A DNA stretch of 64,000 nt from Fictibacillus phosphorivorans (GCF_007673525.1 NZ_VDZU01000001.1:2056177-2120176); one strand, 5' to 3'; positions 27,887-36,765 are shown, numbered from the stretch's first letter. Notes: a model not told the origin generated them from the letters alone. Numbers and translations: made by a program.

Positions 27887-28693
27887 ATGTTAAAACAAAT
27901 TGAACATTCATTATCTGAATTGTTTTCATCTGGGAAAGCGATGTATGGCTGTTCATTGTATGATTTTCGTACGAAAGAGAGCTTTACTCACTATGAAAAT
28001 GAAACCTTCTATGCTGCTAGTATTATAAAGGTTCCTATAATGGCGGCTGTCTTTGCACATGCATTTGAAGGGAAATGTCGTTTGCAAGATAAAGTTCAAA
28101 TTCAAGAAGAAGACTTTGTACCTGGGGATGGTATTTTGAAGTATTTGTCTGCAGGTATGGAATGGACGATTTATGATCTCCTTGTGCTAATGATTATTGA
28201 AAGTGATAATACTGCAACAAATATCTTGATTGATCTTATAGGTCTAGAGAACATTTCAGCACACATGTCAGGATGGGGATTAAAAAAGAGCCAACTAAAA
28301 CACAAACTGCAAATTTCACCCGACAGAAAGCCTAGTGAATTGAACGTTATAACACCGAATGAAATAAATCAGTTTTTAACCCAATTAGCATTAGGTAGAG
28401 TTGTATCAATTAAGGCATGTGATATGATGATCAAGATTCTAAAACAACAGAAGATGAACGATTTACTTCCAAGTTTACTTCCAGATGTAGAAGGTCCTAT
28501 TGGAATGATTCCGAATTGGGAAGCAGCTCACAAGACGGGCGATGTTTCAGGGGTGGAACATAATGTAGGGTTATTCTATTTTCCAGGTCATACATATGCA
28601 ATTTCTGTATTGAGTAAAAACGTTCCACACCGAACTGAACCTAGGCGGATTATGGGTGAAATCGGACAATTATTATTTAATGTTTCAAGATAG
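27887..28693 (+). CDS. Class A beta-lactamase-like serine hydrolase
   Basis: 268 residues. The serine acyl-enzyme motifs are present: SxxK at Ser45-Lys48 (SIIK), SDN at 106-108 and KTG at 216-218. No glutamate with the E166 spacing is visible in the omega-loop region (residues 135-155; HKLQISPDRKPSELN), so efficient deacylation of beta-lactams is doubtful. No signal peptide or lipobox is seen, which also argues against a secreted lactamase. It could be a small DD-peptidase or an esterase-like hydrolase. The AAAGCGGGG upstream is a weak ribosome site. Monocistronic, ended by a strong terminator. Confidence 0.8.
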   Translation: MLKQIEHSLSELFSSGKAMYGCSLYDFRTKESFTHYENETFYAASIIKVPIMAAVFAHAFEGKCRLQDKVQIQEEDFVPGDGILKYLSAGMEWTIYDLLVLMIIESDNTATNILIDLIGLENISAHMSGWGLKKSQLKHKLQISPDRKPSELNVITPNEINQFLTQLALGRVVSIKACDMMIKILKQQKMNDLLPSLLPDVEGPIGMIPNWEAAHKTGDVSGVEHNVGLFYFPGHTYAISVLSKNVPHRTEPRRIMGEIGQLLFNVSR

Positions 28694-28694
28694 T

Positions 28695-28733
28695 AAAAAA
28701 GCTAATGGATGCTTCTCATCCATTAGCTTTTTT
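28695..28733. terminator. Strong bidirectional terminator
   Basis: A perfect 17-bp stem with a 5-base loop (AAAAAAGCTAATGGATG and its complement) lies between the convergent hydrolase and YeeE-type genes. Confidence 0.93.
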
Positions 28734-28736
28734 ATG

Positions 28737-29996
28737 TTAACAAATTGAATCTGTAGATTTAGGATTCTTCAATCCGAACATTGGTCGAACGAACAGAGCT
28801 AAATACGTACCTAACATAGCCATAACTGCCCATACCCAGCCGTGTAGGCTAAATGAAGCTATTCCGCTAAAGTAAGCACCAATGTTGCAGCCGAATGCTA
28901 AGCGAGCACCGTATCCCATCAATAATCCACCAATTATGGATGCGCCAGCAATACCGGGTTTGATCTTTCCAGGTTTAAACGTTCCTTGGAAAGAAGCTGA
29001 AAGAAATGCGCCTAGAATAATACCAAAGTTCATTACGCTGGTTGCATCTGTAAGAACACTTTTCGTAAGAGCTTCGCCATTCTTTCCGTCAAAATAACCC
29101 CAAGTGGATACGTCAACACCTGTTGCCATCATAGCTTTACCGCCCCATAATGCAAACGCTGATGTAATACCCCATGGACTTCCTTTAACAGCTAACGTTA
29201 ATGCATTTAATAAAGCGAGAACAATAGCTGCCGTGAATAATGGCCAAGAACCACGAAGTACTTTTTTCCATCCCACTGTAGTAGGAAGTGGCTTCATCAT
29301 AGGCGGCTTTTTCTTTTTAGCTATTTGAACGGTTATCCAGTAGATTAGTGCAAATAATCCTAATTGAATAACTAAAGCGCCAAAAAAGCCAAGACCTGGA
29401 ACCTGGTTTAAAGAAAGTGGCGGAAGAGAAGGCAATCCCATCCAAAATGCGAAGTGGTAAGCTCCAAGAACAGATCCTGCAATAAATGAGATAAGGGTTA
29501 AAATCATTGATGAAGATCCGCCACCTAAAGAGTAAAGTGTTCCTGACGCACACCCGTTTCCGAACTGCATCCCAATACCAAAAAGAAAGGCACCAACTAA
29601 GATACTAATGCCAACTGGTGATACATTTCCTGTGGGTTCAACACCAGTAAAACTAAACCCAGTACTAAAAATAATGGCAAATAATACGGATGCAACTGCA
29701 AGCATCAGCATATGTGCTTGAAGTCCTTGAACATTACCTACTGAAACCAATCTGCGAAAAGCTGAAGTAAAGCCAAAGCGTGCATAAAGTAAAGCTCCAC
29801 CAAGTGCTAATCCGATGATAAAAAGGCTGCCTTGTGTCCAGTTAGCAACTTTAACTATTAAAAAAAACAAGATTACTGCTGCAAGTCCTCCCAAAAATAC
29901 GTAAGTTCTTTGCATAGGCTGTAATTTTGCAACTACAGTAGTGGGCTGAAACGCAGGTTGTTTATTTGAAGAAAGATATAATTCTGTTTGTTCCAT
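28737..29996 (-). CDS. YeeE/YedE (TsuA-like) sulfur-compound transporter
   Basis: 419 residues, about 10-12 transmembrane helices after a short hydrophilic N-terminus. The two conserved cysteine motifs of the family are present: GNGCASGTLYSLGGGS and FGCNIGAYFSGIASFSLHGW. TsuA imports thiosulfate by passing it along such cysteines. Many relatives sit with a small TsuB/TusA-type protein; none is adjacent here. It is 1.2 kb from metH, so it extends the sulfur theme, but it has its own promoter region and no S-box. Substrate unproven. Confidence 0.85.
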   Translation of the reverse strand: MEQTELYLSSNKQPAFQPTTVVAKLQPMQRTYVFLGGLAAVILFFLIVKVANWTQGSLFIIGLALGGALLYARFGFTSAFRRLVSVGNVQGLQAHMLMLAVASVLFAIIFSTGFSFTGVEPTGNVSPVGISILVGAFLFGIGMQFGNGCASGTLYSLGGGSSSMILTLISFIAGSVLGAYHFAFWMGLPSLPPLSLNQVPGLGFFGALVIQLGLFALIYWITVQIAKKKKPPMMKPLPTTVGWKKVLRGSWPLFTAAIVLALLNALTLAVKGSPWGITSAFALWGGKAMMATGVDVSTWGYFDGKNGEALTKSVLTDATSVMNFGIILGAFLSASFQGTFKPGKIKPGIAGASIIGGLLMGYGARLAFGCNIGAYFSGIASFSLHGWVWAVMAMLGTYLALFVRPMFGLKNPKSTDSIC

Positions 29997-30158
29997 AACT
30001 ATAAACCCTCCAAATCCTATGAGTTATGTCGGAATTATAGCATTATACTATGAATCCATAATTATGAAAAGTTATTTTAACTTATTCCACTATTGTCCAT
30101 GTCGGAAAAGTAAAGTCTTTCATTTAATAATAAGAATAGATAGGGAAGGGGAATGAAA

Positions 30159-30824
30159 ATGGCTAAAAGAAGAAATACATTTCATAATGATTGTTTTTCA
30201 TGTGATGATTTGAATAGAGCAGGTCTGGGATCTGGAATAGCAGCTAAAGAATCATCTTTCCAAGCGCTAACTACAACAACTACAACTTTCCCAGTTTTAA
30301 TAACACTAGACGATGCTGTAACAACTACAGGCATAGAATTTTTGAGAAATGGAGTTGCTTCAGGACTCCAAACAACTACTGGTGGAATCTACGATATTGC
30401 GTATATTGTTAGTTCAACTGTTACTACAACCACTGGGGTTGCAAATACATTGTTATTCGAGCTTGTTACGAGTACAGGGAGGGTAATTGCTGATTCAACA
30501 GCAACTCAATTCTTTCCAGCAGCTTCAGTAGCAGGATTTTCAGCAAATACAAATTTAGAGTTAGCTCTAAATGTAAGATTGATGCCAGGTGAATCCGTTT
30601 CAATAGTCTTGCGATCAATTACTCCGTTAATTTCAGCAGGGACGATTACAATTAATACAGCATCATTGTTTATTTCACCAACACCAACTATTGAAGAATT
30701 TAGAGAAGAGTCTTCAACGAATTGTTGTATAGAGTCAAGTATTCATCATTGTAAAAAAATAGTTTATTTGGTGGTCAAAAAAATTCTCGAAAAAGATAAA
30801 AATATTCGCTGCGTCTTAATGTAA
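30159..30824 (+). CDS. Exosporium-type jelly-roll protein (BclA C-terminal / ExsF-like)
   Basis: 221 residues. Residues about 35-185 show the small beta-sandwich pattern of ExsF/BxpB and the BclA C-terminal domain: GIEFLRNGVASGLQ, TTGGIYDIAYIVSSTV, LELALNVRLMPGESVSIVL, then GTITINTASLFI. Thr-rich runs (LTTTTTTF, TVTTTTG) mark strands and loops. No collagen repeat is present. A Cys-rich N-terminus (NDCFSCDD) and C-terminus (NCC, HHC) suggest crosslinking. Start ATG 30159, 7 bases after AAGGGG. Probably a spore surface or basal-layer protein made late in sporulation (inference). Confidence 0.75.
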   Translation: MAKRRNTFHNDCFSCDDLNRAGLGSGIAAKESSFQALTTTTTTFPVLITLDDAVTTTGIEFLRNGVASGLQTTTGGIYDIAYIVSSTVTTTTGVANTLLFELVTSTGRVIADSTATQFFPAASVAGFSANTNLELALNVRLMPGESVSIVLRSITPLISAGTITINTASLFISPTPTIEEFREESSTNCCIESSIHHCKKIVYLVVKKILEKDKNIRCVLM

Positions 30825-30871
30825 ATTTTAAGATGTGGCAATTACATAAATGTACCCATTTTTTTTCATTT

Positions 30872-30909
<38 letters not shown>

Positions 30910-31034
30910 GTTTCATTATGGCTTACATAGCTGCCGAGAATAGATATTATGTCTACAAGAAAGAAAAAATATAATTAGCTACTGACACTTACCTTACTTC
31001 TCTCTTCCTTCCTCTAATTTTATTCCATATTAAA

Positions 31035-31057
31035 AAGCCCGCTTATTCAACGGGCTT
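31035..31057 (-). terminator. Terminator overlapping the end of the endonuclease gene
   Basis: AAGCCCG/CGGGCTT stem with a 9-base loop and T run on the minus strand. The last codons form the upstream arm. Confidence 0.75.
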
Positions 31058-32008
31058 AATTTTTTGCATTTCAGTTTTAAAGATATCATCATTTTTTATC
31101 CAGCTTTGATATGTTGCTATTTGAATACCAATAACATTACAACTCGTGATCAGACACTGTTTGGATTTATATGTGTTAATAAAATTTCTCTTTCTCTTAG
31201 CTACAGCTTCTTTTGTTCTTTTGTGAAAGTTGTTTGTTAAATTAGTTGCTTCAATATGTTTATCCTTGAATAATTTAAATTTCCTCTCTAAATATAAGTT
31301 TTTATCGCAATAGATATAATTATAGAACTCTTTTAATGTTTTTCTGCCACTAATATAGAGTCTATAATATTGATGAGTTTGTTTTATTCTAGGCTGCAAC
31401 CCTAGGTTTTCTAATATACTGCTTAATCCAATCATAAATGCAAGTGATCCTCCAACAAAACTTACCATATTACCTCTAGCGTATATATTACCATCACCAT
31501 CAAAATAACCTCTTACAAAATGGTGTAAAAACTCATTAGGTACATAAGGAAACTCAAGTATATTTGATTTTTTTGGTAACATACCATGTACACTCATTAA
31601 GTCATCTTTAATTATTTTACTTGAGATTTTTAACAGGTGTACACCTGTTCGGGGGTTAATTGTTATTGGATGTGTAGATTGAAGATCTTCCCTAATATCT
31701 TCGAGAATCTTGGGGTCTTTTTGTGAAAAGCTAATCATCTGCGCTTTTTGAGGCATGTTTCCATCTGCAGCGAAAAAGCCTAGTACATATGCCATAGATG
31801 CTGACCATGTTTTGAAGTAATTTTCATTCACTGTATAACGTCTTAACCAGCTGCTGTGTGGTTGTCTTTCAACGTTATGTTGCTGCAGAACAGAATTGAT
31901 ATATCTTGCTGTCACATTTGCCTGTAATGCGATCTCATTGGAGGTCATTCCCATTTGAAAACATTCAATAATGGTAGGAATACTCATGGTGCACTTCTTT
32001 TTTCGCAT
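31043..32008 (-). CDS. Free-standing LAGLIDADG homing-endonuclease-like protein
   Basis: 321 residues. Two dodecapeptide motifs are present: AYVLGFFAADG (73-83) and FVRGYFDGDG (164-173), each ending in the acidic residue that binds the catalytic metal, so this is a monomeric double-motif enzyme. An N-terminal helix-turn-helix (MTSNEIALQANVTARYINSVL, residues 21-41) and a C-terminal one (VIGIQIATYQSWIKND) flank it. No intein splice residues and no surrounding intron are seen. The start is ATG 32008, 9 bases after AAAGGAG. Its promoter spacer contains a LexA-like box. It is AT-rich compared with its neighbours, as expected for a mobile gene. Confidence 0.85.
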   Translation of the reverse strand: MRKKKCTMSIPTIIECFQMGMTSNEIALQANVTARYINSVLQQHNVERQPHSSWLRRYTVNENYFKTWSASMAYVLGFFAADGNMPQKAQMISFSQKDPKILEDIREDLQSTHPITINPRTGVHLLKISSKIIKDDLMSVHGMLPKKSNILEFPYVPNEFLHHFVRGYFDGDGNIYARGNMVSFVGGSLAFMIGLSSILENLGLQPRIKQTHQYYRLYISGRKTLKEFYNYIYCDKNLYLERKFKLFKDKHIEATNLTNNFHKRTKEAVAKRKRNFINTYKSKQCLITSCNVIGIQIATYQSWIKNDDIFKTEMQKIKPVE

Positions 32009-32038
32009 ACCAATCAACTCCTTTGTTCACTTAATTTA

Positions 32039-32067
32039 ATTATACCGAACATTTGTTCTCTAGTCGA
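32039..32067 (-). promoter_or_regulatory. Promoter with LexA-like box before the endonuclease
   Basis: On the minus strand TCGACT (32062-32067) and TATAAT (32039-32044) are 17 bases apart. The spacer contains AGAACAAATGTTCG (32046-32059), matching GAAC-N4-GTTC of the Bacillus LexA site. The box sits squarely between -35 and -10, the usual SOS repressor position. Confidence 0.6.
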
Positions 32068-32090
32068 GTTTTTGGCACTTTTCACAATAA

Positions 32091-32120
32091 AAAGACGCTA
32101 TCTTGAATGACAGCGTCCTT
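32091..32120 (-). terminator. Terminator of the aldehyde dehydrogenase gene
   Basis: AAGGACGCTGTC pairs with GATAGCGTCTTT on the minus strand with a short loop and T run, 9 bases after the stop. Confidence 0.82.
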
Positions 32121-32128
32121 AAAAATTT

Positions 32129-33532
32129 CTATTTCATTAACTTTTTTATGATTTTCAAACCATGTTTGGCGTTCGGATATCGAAAACTAAAGTCGAATTT
32201 GTTCGTCTGGTTGAGCACACTTTTGTTATGAGAAAAAGCAACAAAACTGGACTCACCGTGATAACTACCTATCCCGCTCTCTCCTACTCCACCAAACGGC
32301 AGATAAGGTGTTGCGATATGCATTAAAGTATCGTTGATTGATCCACCACCAAAAGAGATGTTATTCACTACTTTTTCTTCGATCTCTTTGTTAGTCGTAA
32401 ACAGGTATAGTGCAAGTGGTTTTGGACGTTCTACAACAAATTCGATCACTTCATCGATGTTTTCATATTCCAAGACTGGAAAGATCGGTCCAAAGATCTC
32501 ATCACTCATAACTGGTGAAGAAGTATCGAATGGTGCTATTAGAGTTGGTTCGATCTTTTCACTTGTTTCATCGTATCGACCGCCGAAAAGTATTTCTCCT
32601 TCTGATAAGTAACTTTTTAAACGATTAAAATGACGATCATTTACGATCTTACCGAATTCTTCATTCTGAAGTGGGTTTTCGCCGTAAAATTCTTTGATGA
32701 CTTCTTTAAATGTATCAATGAATGGTTGACGTATATTTTTGTGTAGATAGATATAATCTGGAGCTATACACGTTTGACCAGCGTTCGTGAACTTACCAAA
32801 AGCTATACGCTTCGAAGCAAGCTTAAGGTCTGCTGTTTCATCTACAATACAAGGGCTCTTACCGCCTAGTTCTAATGTGATAGGAATAAGTCTCTTACTA
32901 GCGGCTTCCATCACGATTTTACCTACAGGAACGCTGCCTGTGAAGAATATATAATCTAATGGTTGATCAAGCAATATTTGATTGGTTTCAACTCCGCCTT
33001 CTACGACTGCGATAAAGTCAGGATGATAGTATTCTTTGATCAGTTCATCCAATAGTTTTGAAGTTTGTGGCGTAAGTTCGGATGGTTTTAAAATGGCCGT
33101 ATTACCAGCTGCGATTGCACCGATTAACGGAGCAAGTTGAAGTTGGAACGGATAGTTCCATGGTGCGATTATTAATGTGACTCCATAAGGTTCAGCAATG
33201 GTATAACCCTTTGAGCCAATATGGGTTTTTGCTGTTTTTACTTTTTTAGGCTCCATCCATTTTTTCAGATGTTTTTGAGTATGACGAATCTCTTCTAATA
33301 AAAAGCCGATCTCCGTTGTGTAGGCTTCTGCTTCTGATTTATTTAAATCTGTCTTTAATGCATGAAGAATCTTCGCTTCGTTGTTTCGAACAAGCTTTGA
33401 AAGGTTGTTTAAAGCTTTCATACGAAAGTCATATGATCGAGTTACGCCGCTTCGAAAGTAAGTTCTTTGAGCATGTACAAGTTTATCAATTGATTCCTTA
33501 GTGCTTTCTTTCATCGTGTTTGGCTGATTCAA
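32129..33532 (-). CDS. Aldehyde dehydrogenase (class 3, YwdH-like)
   Basis: 467 residues. NAD(P)-dependent oxidation of aldehydes to acids. The general-base glutamate is in ELGGKSPCIV and the nucleophile cysteine in NAGQTCIAPDY. The proline-rich KPSELTP segment and C-terminal PYLPFGGVGESGIGSYHG are typical. The short length and lack of an N-terminal extension place it with fatty/aromatic aldehyde dehydrogenases such as YwdH. Start TTG 33532, with AGGAGG 8 bases upstream. No partner gene; monocistronic with its own terminator. Confidence 0.92.
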   Translation of the reverse strand: MNQPNTMKESTKESIDKLVHAQRTYFRSGVTRSYDFRMKALNNLSKLVRNNEAKILHALKTDLNKSEAEAYTTEIGFLLEEIRHTQKHLKKWMEPKKVKTAKTHIGSKGYTIAEPYGVTLIIAPWNYPFQLQLAPLIGAIAAGNTAILKPSELTPQTSKLLDELIKEYYHPDFIAVVEGGVETNQILLDQPLDYIFFTGSVPVGKIVMEAASKRLIPITLELGGKSPCIVDETADLKLASKRIAFGKFTNAGQTCIAPDYIYLHKNIRQPFIDTFKEVIKEFYGENPLQNEEFGKIVNDRHFNRLKSYLSEGEILFGGRYDETSEKIEPTLIAPFDTSSPVMSDEIFGPIFPVLEYENIDEVIEFVVERPKPLALYLFTTNKEIEEKVVNNISFGGGSINDTLMHIATPYLPFGGVGESGIGSYHGESSFVAFSHNKSVLNQTNKFDFSFRYPNAKHGLKIIKKLMK

Positions 33533-33698
33533 GCTTTACGCCTCCTACAACATAAAATTAAGTGTTTAAACTTATGAACATGTATTAGTGAAATCACTAT
33601 AATATGTTTATGATAGGTAGTCAATGATTTTGACTTTAATCATTCATTATAATGTTACATTACTAAAATAACCTATAAGAAAGAGAACTAAACAAAAA

Positions 33699-33726
33699 GA
33701 CCCTCTCCATGTAAAAGAAAGGGTCT
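33699..33726 (-). terminator. Terminator of the VOC gene at 33740
   Basis: AGACCCT/AGGGTCT stem followed by a T run on the minus strand. Confidence 0.7.
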
Positions 33727-33739
33727 GCTTAATTGTATT

Positions 33740-34165
33740 TTAGTCTTGCTGAACGGCAGAAATTTGCCACTCGACACCATATTTATCTGTTACTTGGCCA
33801 TACGATGGGCTCCAGAACGTTTCTTGAAGGGGCATTGTCACTTTTCCCTCTTTAGAAAGTTTCTCAAAAACTTGTTTTGATGAATCTACAGAATCGATAT
33901 GAATGGCTATGGTAACTTGATTTCCGACTGTATAAGGCATCCCTGGAAAATTATCGGAAAGCATCATTACGGTATCGCCTACTTTAAATTGAGCATTCAT
34001 TACGCGGGCTTTCGCTTCTTCTGGAAGTGGATGATCAGGATCCTCTGGCATCTCTCCGAATGTTTGAAGTGAAATAAGTTCTGCATTAAATGCATCAACA
34101 TAAAATTGCACTGCTTCTTTACCGTTACCATCAGTTACTACGTAAGGATTCACTGCTACAATCAT
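33740..34165 (-). CDS. PhnB/YjdN-like VOC family protein
   Basis: 141 residues. VOC fold of the PhnB subgroup: VNPYVVTDGNGKEAVQFYVDAFNAE at the start, the conserved ARVMNAQFKVGDTVMMLSDNFPG in the middle and SYGQVTDKYGVEWQIS at the end. Despite the PhnB name, such proteins are not shown to act in phosphonate breakdown; the substrate here is unknown. The start is ATG 34165 rather than a GTG 9 bases earlier, because GAGGTG serves as ribosome site. A LexA-like box lies 35 bases upstream. Confidence 0.85.
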   Translation of the reverse strand: MIVAVNPYVVTDGNGKEAVQFYVDAFNAELISLQTFGEMPEDPDHPLPEEAKARVMNAQFKVGDTVMMLSDNFPGMPYTVGNQVTIAIHIDSVDSSKQVFEKLSKEGKVTMPLQETFWSPSYGQVTDKYGVEWQISAVQQD

Positions 34166-34199
34166 TTTTAGCACCTCATCGTCTAATTTTTTCGACCAC

Positions 34200-34213
34200 A
34201 GAACGTTTGTTCG
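34200..34213 (-). promoter_or_regulatory. LexA-like box upstream of the PhnB-like gene
   Basis: CGAACAAACGTTCT on the minus strand fits the Bacillus LexA consensus CGAAC-RNRY-GTTY except for the last base. It lies just downstream of a weak -10 (TACAAT, 34219-34224). Confidence 0.45.
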
Positions 34214-34298
34214 TTTTTATTGTATCAGACTTTATTTTTCATTGCTACAATTTTTATATTTCTACTAAAACAGATCTACACCTTCTTTTACATATAAA

Positions 34299-34322
34299 AA
34301 AGAGAACCATTTAGGCTCTCTT
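34299..34322 (-). terminator. Terminator of the nucleotidase gene
   Basis: AAGAGAGCC/GGTTCTCTT stem (one mismatch) followed by a T run on the minus strand, 8 bases after the stop. Confidence 0.65.
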
Positions 34323-34330
34323 CTATCTCA

Positions 34331-36328
34331 TTATTTTAGATCAATACTATAGATTCCAAATCCGTTTGCATCAGTTTTATTTGTATATTGAATCTTACCT
34401 GTCTCACTCGTATATTTTTGACCATTCGGTGAAGATAGGAACGTTACGTTAGCGTTACCGCTGATTGGAGCTATGGACCAGTTGTTATCCGCAGTTGGTG
34501 TGATCTCTTTCATCTCTGTAATATAATCCATTAAGATCTGACGGTTCTCATCAGCAGAATCAACTACATATTCGCTGCCTTTAACTCCAGGGAAGTTTCC
34601 GCCGCCACCCGCTCTATAATTGTTCGTTACTACGATGAAATCTTGGTTAGGATCGACTGCTTTTCCGTCGTAAGTTAGATTCACGATACGGTTGCTATCA
34701 GCATTGATCACTGTTCCGTTTTTGTCATATTTAGGAGCTTTTGTTACATCTACCTGATAATTAACGCCGTCGATTACATCGAAGTTATAAACAGGAAAGC
34801 CTGAATCTAATAGTTCCTGTGCTTCTGTTTTGTTTGGATCGATCGTCTTAAATTTTCCAGCGGACATTTCAAGCCATTCTTTTACAACTGAACCTTTTAC
34901 TTTAAGTGCTTTTAACGTGTTGTCATAAAGGTAGAGGTCACCGGCACTGCGAATCGTAAGTGGTCCCTTTTGAATCTCAGTAAATTCACCTACACCGTTT
35001 CTTCCTGCTTTAAATGGTGCGCCAACTGATAGGATAGGAAGATCTTTGTACTCTGGCTTGTTTAATGAGATGTATTTTTCTACATACCATTTTTGAGCGT
35101 TCGTTACCACTTGAACAGAAGGATCATCTTGAACGAGTGCGAAGAAGCTATGAATATCGTCCGTCGTTGAACCGATTGGTGTGTTTACGTACTTGATTGT
35201 TGCATCATGTACATTCTTTACAGTCTTAACTACTTGTTCGTCTGGCTTAACCGCAGCAGCACTTCTTACGGAAGATTGAGAGGAAACCACTTTCCATCTT
35301 CCACGATCTTGTTGAAGTGTTAAGTCGATCAGACCGAGCGATCCTCCGCCATAACCTGCTTGTACAGCTGGCACCCCGTTAATTGTACCTTTTGCATTAT
35401 CAACGCCAGGAAGAACATTACCTTTTGCGTCTTTAAACAATGCATCTAATGATTTCTCATCAGCAGCCGGGAATATCTTATGTGTGTGCGAAAACGTAAG
35501 AGCATTAATTCCTTTTACTTTGCTGAGTGCATAAATCACATCTTCTGTGTTCGCTTCACTTCCGTTAAAGCCTGAGTGAGCTTGTGCGATGATAATATCT
35601 GCACCTTTTTTCTTCATCTGCGGGATAAACTTTTCTGCACTTTCAATGATATTCTTCGTAATTACTTTCCCATCAAGGTGTGATTTATCCCATTCGTTGA
35701 TTTGCGGTGGCACGAAACCAATATAGCCGATCTTAAGAAGCTTTGATCTGCCGTACTCATCTCTAACGAACTTCTTTACAATTTTATAGGGAGTGTATTT
35801 GTTCACATCATTTTTAGGATTGTTATCATGGTCATCTACGTATACGTTAGCGTTTACAAAAGGAAAATTAGCATCATCGTACGTTTCTGCCAAAAAATCT
35901 AGTCCATAATTGAACTCATGGTTTCCTAGTGTTGCCATATCATAATCCATAAGATTCATAGCGGCGATGGCCGGATGAACTTCTCCATCTTTTAGCGGTG
36001 CAATCTTTGCTTTGTATGTACCAAGTGGCGTACCTTGGATCAGGTCTCCATTATCAACTAGCACACTGTTTTGACTGTACTTTAAGTCTTCTCGAGCCGT
36101 TTTAACAAGTGTAGCAGTCTTTGCTAGACCAACGTTTTCAGATGTTGCATTTTTGTAATAATCAAAGTTTAGTAGGTTTGTATGAATGTCTGTTGTTTCC
36201 ATGATCCTGAGGTTAACTTTACTTTTGTGTTTTGCTGGTGTTTTAGCGGTGGCTTGGCCTGCTAGAGGTGAACTTAAAAGACTGATAGCTAGAGTAAGTG
36301 AAGCTACTTTCTTAACATTTTTATTCAC
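34331..36328 (-). CDS. Secreted 2',3'-cyclic-nucleotide 2'-phosphodiesterase / 3'-nucleotidase (CpdB-like)
   Basis: 665 residues. A Sec signal peptide (lysines, then SLTLAISLLSSPLAGQATA) ends near residue 28. The metallophosphatase domain follows: METTDIHTNLLNFDYY with metal-binding DIH, then VDNGDLIQGTPLG, GNHEFNYGLDFL and a later histidine pair FSHTHKIF. The C-terminal half is a 5'-nucleotidase C domain with GAPFKAGRNGVGEF. It releases nucleosides and phosphate from extracellular RNA products. No LPXTG motif or S-layer domain is seen, so it is likely free or loosely wall-bound. Confidence 0.9.
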   Translation of the reverse strand: MNKNVKKVASLTLAISLLSSPLAGQATAKTPAKHKSKVNLRIMETTDIHTNLLNFDYYKNATSENVGLAKTATLVKTAREDLKYSQNSVLVDNGDLIQGTPLGTYKAKIAPLKDGEVHPAIAAMNLMDYDMATLGNHEFNYGLDFLAETYDDANFPFVNANVYVDDHDNNPKNDVNKYTPYKIVKKFVRDEYGRSKLLKIGYIGFVPPQINEWDKSHLDGKVITKNIIESAEKFIPQMKKKGADIIIAQAHSGFNGSEANTEDVIYALSKVKGINALTFSHTHKIFPAADEKSLDALFKDAKGNVLPGVDNAKGTINGVPAVQAGYGGGSLGLIDLTLQQDRGRWKVVSSQSSVRSAAAVKPDEQVVKTVKNVHDATIKYVNTPIGSTTDDIHSFFALVQDDPSVQVVTNAQKWYVEKYISLNKPEYKDLPILSVGAPFKAGRNGVGEFTEIQKGPLTIRSAGDLYLYDNTLKALKVKGSVVKEWLEMSAGKFKTIDPNKTEAQELLDSGFPVYNFDVIDGVNYQVDVTKAPKYDKNGTVINADSNRIVNLTYDGKAVDPNQDFIVVTNNYRAGGGGNFPGVKGSEYVVDSADENRQILMDYITEMKEITPTADNNWSIAPISGNANVTFLSSPNGQKYTSETGKIQYTNKTDANGFGIYSIDLK

Positions 36329-36531
36329 ATCAATAACCCCTTTGTTTCATATGATTGAGACTTTTTGGTCCCAAGGAAGATTATAGTCTTCCTTTTCTGA
36401 TAATACTAGCTTGTTTTTTCAAGATTCTGTGCTTTCTTACACAACATGTATATTTTCATCGTATACATATAGTATAGTAGTTATGTAGTACCCATTAAAT
36501 TCCATTAAACGAATTGAAAGGAATGAAGAAA

Positions 36532-36746
36532 ATGGCAAAATCAAAAGCAAAGAAAATGAGAGAAAGAATAGTTCGTGAAGGTAAACGAAATCCTACTCAT
36601 GATCGAAGCGCATTTGCTCATCAAGAGATCTATAATTGGATGACAACAAAGACGACAAAATCGAAAAGAGAAAAACTTAACAACATCAAACATAAGAAGC
36701 GGCTATCATCCACTGGTTACAATGAGGATCATAGCCGCTCTTTCAT

Positions 36747-36765
<19 letters not shown>
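36532..36765 (+). CDS. Small basic hypothetical protein
   Basis: 77 residues, strongly basic in its first 65 residues (MAKSKAKKMRERIVREGKRN, later TKSKREKLNNIKHKKR). It resembles small Lys/Arg-rich proteins of bacilli such as YqkK, but I am not sure. ATG 36532 is used because AAAGGA lies 9 bases upstream; an in-frame start at 36514 has none. The last 23 codons coincide with the pbuX terminator hairpin and overlap the pbuX stop by 19 bases, so the C-terminal tail may be a recent extension. No function assigned. Confidence 0.6.
36698..36739 (-). terminator. Terminator of xpt-pbuX, inside the small gene
   Basis: A 14-bp stem AGCGGCTATGATCC/GGATGATAGCCGCT (one mismatch) with a 14-base loop begins 8 bases downstream of the pbuX stop. 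Confidence 0.7.

Noticed and set aside
31043..32008. Intein or intron-encoded placement of the LAGLIDADG protein
   Set aside because: No splice-junction residues, no split host gene on either side and no intron-like conserved RNA segments; it has its own promoter and terminator.
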